Assembly: GCA_903970385.1 (NCBI GenBank)
Contig: CAJCIN010000056.1
Span: 1 to 46,888 of the forward strand
DNA: 46,888 nt
Source: Rhodospirillales bacterium
GTDB taxonomy: Bacteria > Vulcanimicrobiota > Vulcanimicrobiia > Vulcanimicrobiales > Vulcanimicrobiaceae
Direction: 5' to 3'
Shown here: in pieces, positions 43,543 to 46,888 of the stretch
Layout: every line of letters begins with the position of its first letter
Numbering within the stretch: the stretch's first letter is position 1
Position numbers and translations under genes: made by a program
The notes under the pieces: model-generated
What the model was told of the DNA's origin: nothing
Databases searched by the model: none
Seen by the model: the letters and a program-made list of their open reading frames with translations, nothing else

Positions 43543-44370
43543 TCAAGATCGCGTCCCGACCGCTTCCCGGTCGAGCAAAGACTCGAGTGCAATATAGCCG
43601 AACTGATCGGGCCGCAAGCCGCCTTTGAACTGAAGCTCGTACAGCTCTCGCATGTCGACGAGCGAGACGTACGGAAGTCCGTCGACAGTTTCCGCACCAC
43701 GTACGGCGAACGGGCGAACCAGCGCGAACGGGCTCACGGATTCTTCAAAAGTATTACGTGACCCGAACTTCTTCGGCACTTGCCTCATCAGCATCACGTC
43801 GTCCACGATTGGAACGGCAGTCGGGTTATTCTCGACGACGGATGCAAACGATCGAGCGACGCCGTCGCTGACGCGATACCGAACGCGCGCCGCGAACATC
43901 TCTCCGAGGACTTGGCCCGTTCGACCGACATGTCGATTCCAGCGCCAATGCGTCACTAAGTCGTCCCGCGGAAGTGTCGGCCTCGACCGCTCGCCGCTCG
44001 GAGCGCCGCGAAGCGACGCGTCATTCGTCTGCGTCCAACCGGCGACGAAAGCGTTGGCATCGAACGCTCCTTTCGTGTCCAGCTGATCGTCGACGACATC
44101 GAGACTGAAATGCTCCGCTACGAGCGAGATAAACTCTGCGGCTTCGAGCGCGAAGACGGACGGACGCCAGACGTTGATCGCCGCTACGAGCGGTTCGCGC
44201 GGATCGTCCAGCAGATCGAAGAGAAAATAGACCTGCGTGTGCGGGTTGTCGTAGACGGCTTGACGCTTTTTGACAGTGACGTTCGGTTGTTGCTTTAAAT
44301 ACGTTCCGATGCTTCCGGCAAGAGGTGGCGTGCTTCCGGCACGCGGCACGAAACGGAGATCGTAACTCAT
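43543..44370 (-). CDS. unknown protein inserted between atpD and atpC
   Basis: A 275-residue protein starting MSYDLRFVPRAGS. The pattern MSYDLxF, then YFLFDL, INVWRPSVFALEAAEF and later a second globular half recalls a widespread family of uncharacterised proteins I know mainly from genomes rich in toxin/immunity genes; this is memory and may be wrong. It has no signal peptide and no membrane segment. Its ATG lies three bases after the atpD stop, and its stop is nine bases from atpC, so it is in the operon. The DNA is somewhat more AT-rich than its surroundings in places (one 60-base line, 43741-43800, is 47% GC). It may have entered by transfer. Confidence 0.78.
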   Translation of the reverse strand: MSYDLRFVPRAGSTPPLAGSIGTYLKQQPNVTVKKRQAVYDNPHTQVYFLFDLLDDPREPLVAAINVWRPSVFALEAAEFISLVAEHFSLDVVDDQLDTKGAFDANAFVAGWTQTNDASLRGAPSGERSRPTLPRDDLVTHWRWNRHVGRTGQVLGEMFAARVRYRVSDGVARSFASVVENNPTAVPIVDDVMLMRQVPKKFGSRNTFEESVSPFALVRPFAVRGAETVDGLPYVSLVDMRELYELQFKGGLRPDQFGYIALESLLDREAVGTRS

Positions 44371-44373
44371 CCT

Positions 44374-46018
<1,645 letters not shown>

Positions 46019-46020
46019 CA

Positions 46021-46062
46021 TCAACCGGCTTGCGCCTCAGCGCCGCCGACGATCTCCAACAT
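46021..46062 (-). repeat. atpG 3' end (direct repeat 2)
   Basis: This is the in-frame 3' end of atpG that matches 45890-45931. It is the copy used by the gene, ending in TGA. Confidence 0.9.
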
Positions 46063-46881
46063 TTCCTTCGTGATGGCGGCCTGACGGGCTTTGTTCATCG
46101 CGAGCGTCAGGTCGTCCAAAAGTTTTCCGGCGTTGTCGGTCGCGTTCGTCATCGCGATGAGCTGTGCGGCGAAGAACGCCGCGTCCGTCTCGAGCATCGC
46201 GGAGAAGATCGTGAACTCGAGATACTTCGGCAGCAGCCGCGTGAGCACGGCCTCGGGCGACGGCGCGAATTCGACTTCGGCACGCGGCCCGCTCGGCTTC
46301 TCCGTGTCGGTCGCCTGCGCGACGATCGGAACGAGCGTCTTCACCTCGGGCCGTTGCACGAGCACGGACACGAGCTTCGAAGCGATGAGAACGATCTCGG
46401 AGATCTTGCCGCTCGTGAAGTCGTCCGTCACGCGCGCGGCGATCGCCTGAGCGAGCTTCAGCTTCTCCGAGACGCCGATCGATTCGGAGAGCAACGTCTC
46501 GGACGGCATGCGCTTGGTCGCGTTGCGCGCTTTGTTGCCGACGGCGTACCACACGACGTCGCTCTCGCGAGCGAACCGCTCGCCCGCGCGCACGACGTTC
46601 GAATTGAACGCGCCCGCGAGACCCTTGTCGGCCGTCATCAGGATGACGCCCTTCGGCGCACCGCTCCGCCCCGGCTTCAGAAACGGATGATCGACGGTAC
46701 CGACGGCCGCCATGAGATCGCGCAGCATCTCGCCGAGCGCGTCCGCATACGGGCGCGCCTGTTTCTGCACCATCTCCGCGCGACGGATCTTCGCGGCGGC
46801 GACTTGCTTCATCGCCTTCGTGATCTGCTGCGTGTTCTTGAGCGATTTGATGCGGTCGCGCAGGTCGCGGACGCTAGGCAT
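46021..46881 (-). CDS. atpG: ATP synthase F1 gamma subunit
   Basis: A 286-residue central-stalk subunit. The start PSVRDLRDRIKSLKNTQQITKAMKQVAAAKIRRA is typical, with GVILMTADKGLAGAFNSNVVR in the middle and the C-terminal helix AMLETDAAFFAAQLIAMTNATDNAGKLLDDLTLAMNKARQAAITKEMLEIV. ATG 46881 matches the family start. The gene lies upstream of atpD and the other atp genes presumably precede it outside the window. Its end is duplicated downstream. Confidence 0.96.
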   Translation of the reverse strand: MPSVRDLRDRIKSLKNTQQITKAMKQVAAAKIRRAEMVQKQARPYADALGEMLRDLMAAVGTVDHPFLKPGRSGAPKGVILMTADKGLAGAFNSNVVRAGERFARESDVVWYAVGNKARNATKRMPSETLLSESIGVSEKLKLAQAIAARVTDDFTSGKISEIVLIASKLVSVLVQRPEVKTLVPIVAQATDTEKPSGPRAEVEFAPSPEAVLTRLLPKYLEFTIFSAMLETDAAFFAAQLIAMTNATDNAGKLLDDLTLAMNKARQAAITKEMLEIVGGAEAQAG

Positions 46882-46888
46882 GCGTGTT

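Overview
The window is 46.9 kb of compact, very GC-rich bacterial chromosome: about 40 protein genes, one tRNA, no rRNA, no insertion sequence and no CRISPR array. Starts are often GTG or TTG, and many neighbours overlap by 1-4 bases (ATGA, GTGA, TTGA, TGATG, TAGTG). An LptA/OstA-like protein and many secreted proteins suggest a diderm cell. A mycobacterial-type fused 2-oxoglutarate dehydrogenase, a Ku/LigD end-joining operon and an RsbV/RsbW/SigB-type switch recall Gram-positive lineages. The mixture fits a deep-branching phylum such as Candidatus Eremiobacterota (WPS-2). That placement is inference from gene content only.

Layout. 1-5.1 kb: 3' part of an oligopeptidase B gene, convergent with a fused E2-E1 2-oxoglutarate dehydrogenase. 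5.1-5.4 kb: kgd promoter, a two-hairpin repeat (copy A), a terminator and tRNA-Leu(CAG). 5.4-9.9 kb: SDR, epimerase, MFS exporter and a dihydrolipoamide-dehydrogenase-like flavoprotein. 9.9-13.7 kb: end-joining operon (PE-ligase, polymerase, Ku, small secreted protein). 13.7-17.8 kb: serine beta-lactamase-like hydrolase, a lipoprotein and two unknown proteins. 17.9-22.0 kb: three multi-spanning GT-C/DUF2723-like membrane proteins. 22.05-24.3 kb: serA plus a histidine phosphatase that may be the phosphoserine phosphatase. 24.4-29.1 kb: acyltransferase, a promoter with an apparently leaderless 43-aa membrane protein, alaS, and an exported protein. 29.2-37.8 kb: an 11-gene minus-strand run, murA-mreB-tsaC-lptA-rarA-nifS-DUF948-ytxH-rsbV-rsbW-sigma. 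37.8-43.1 kb: GNAT, then a LuxR ATPase overlapping a peptidoglycan-hydrolase/KfrB-like fusion. 43.1-46.9 kb: atpG, atpD, an unknown gene, and atpC.

Most unusual signals. (1) An intergenic two-hairpin element occurs twice (5173-5262 and 45932-46018) with three compensatory base-pair changes and an invariant four-base loop. (2) The second copy lies between two 42-bp copies of the atpG 3' end that differ at six bases, all synonymous. (3) The 2-oxoglutarate dehydrogenase carries its own lipoyl domain. (4) mreB has no standard start codon ahead of its conserved N-terminus. (5) The RsbW-like protein has lost the ATP-binding N-box asparagine. (6) An unrelated gene sits between atpD and atpC.
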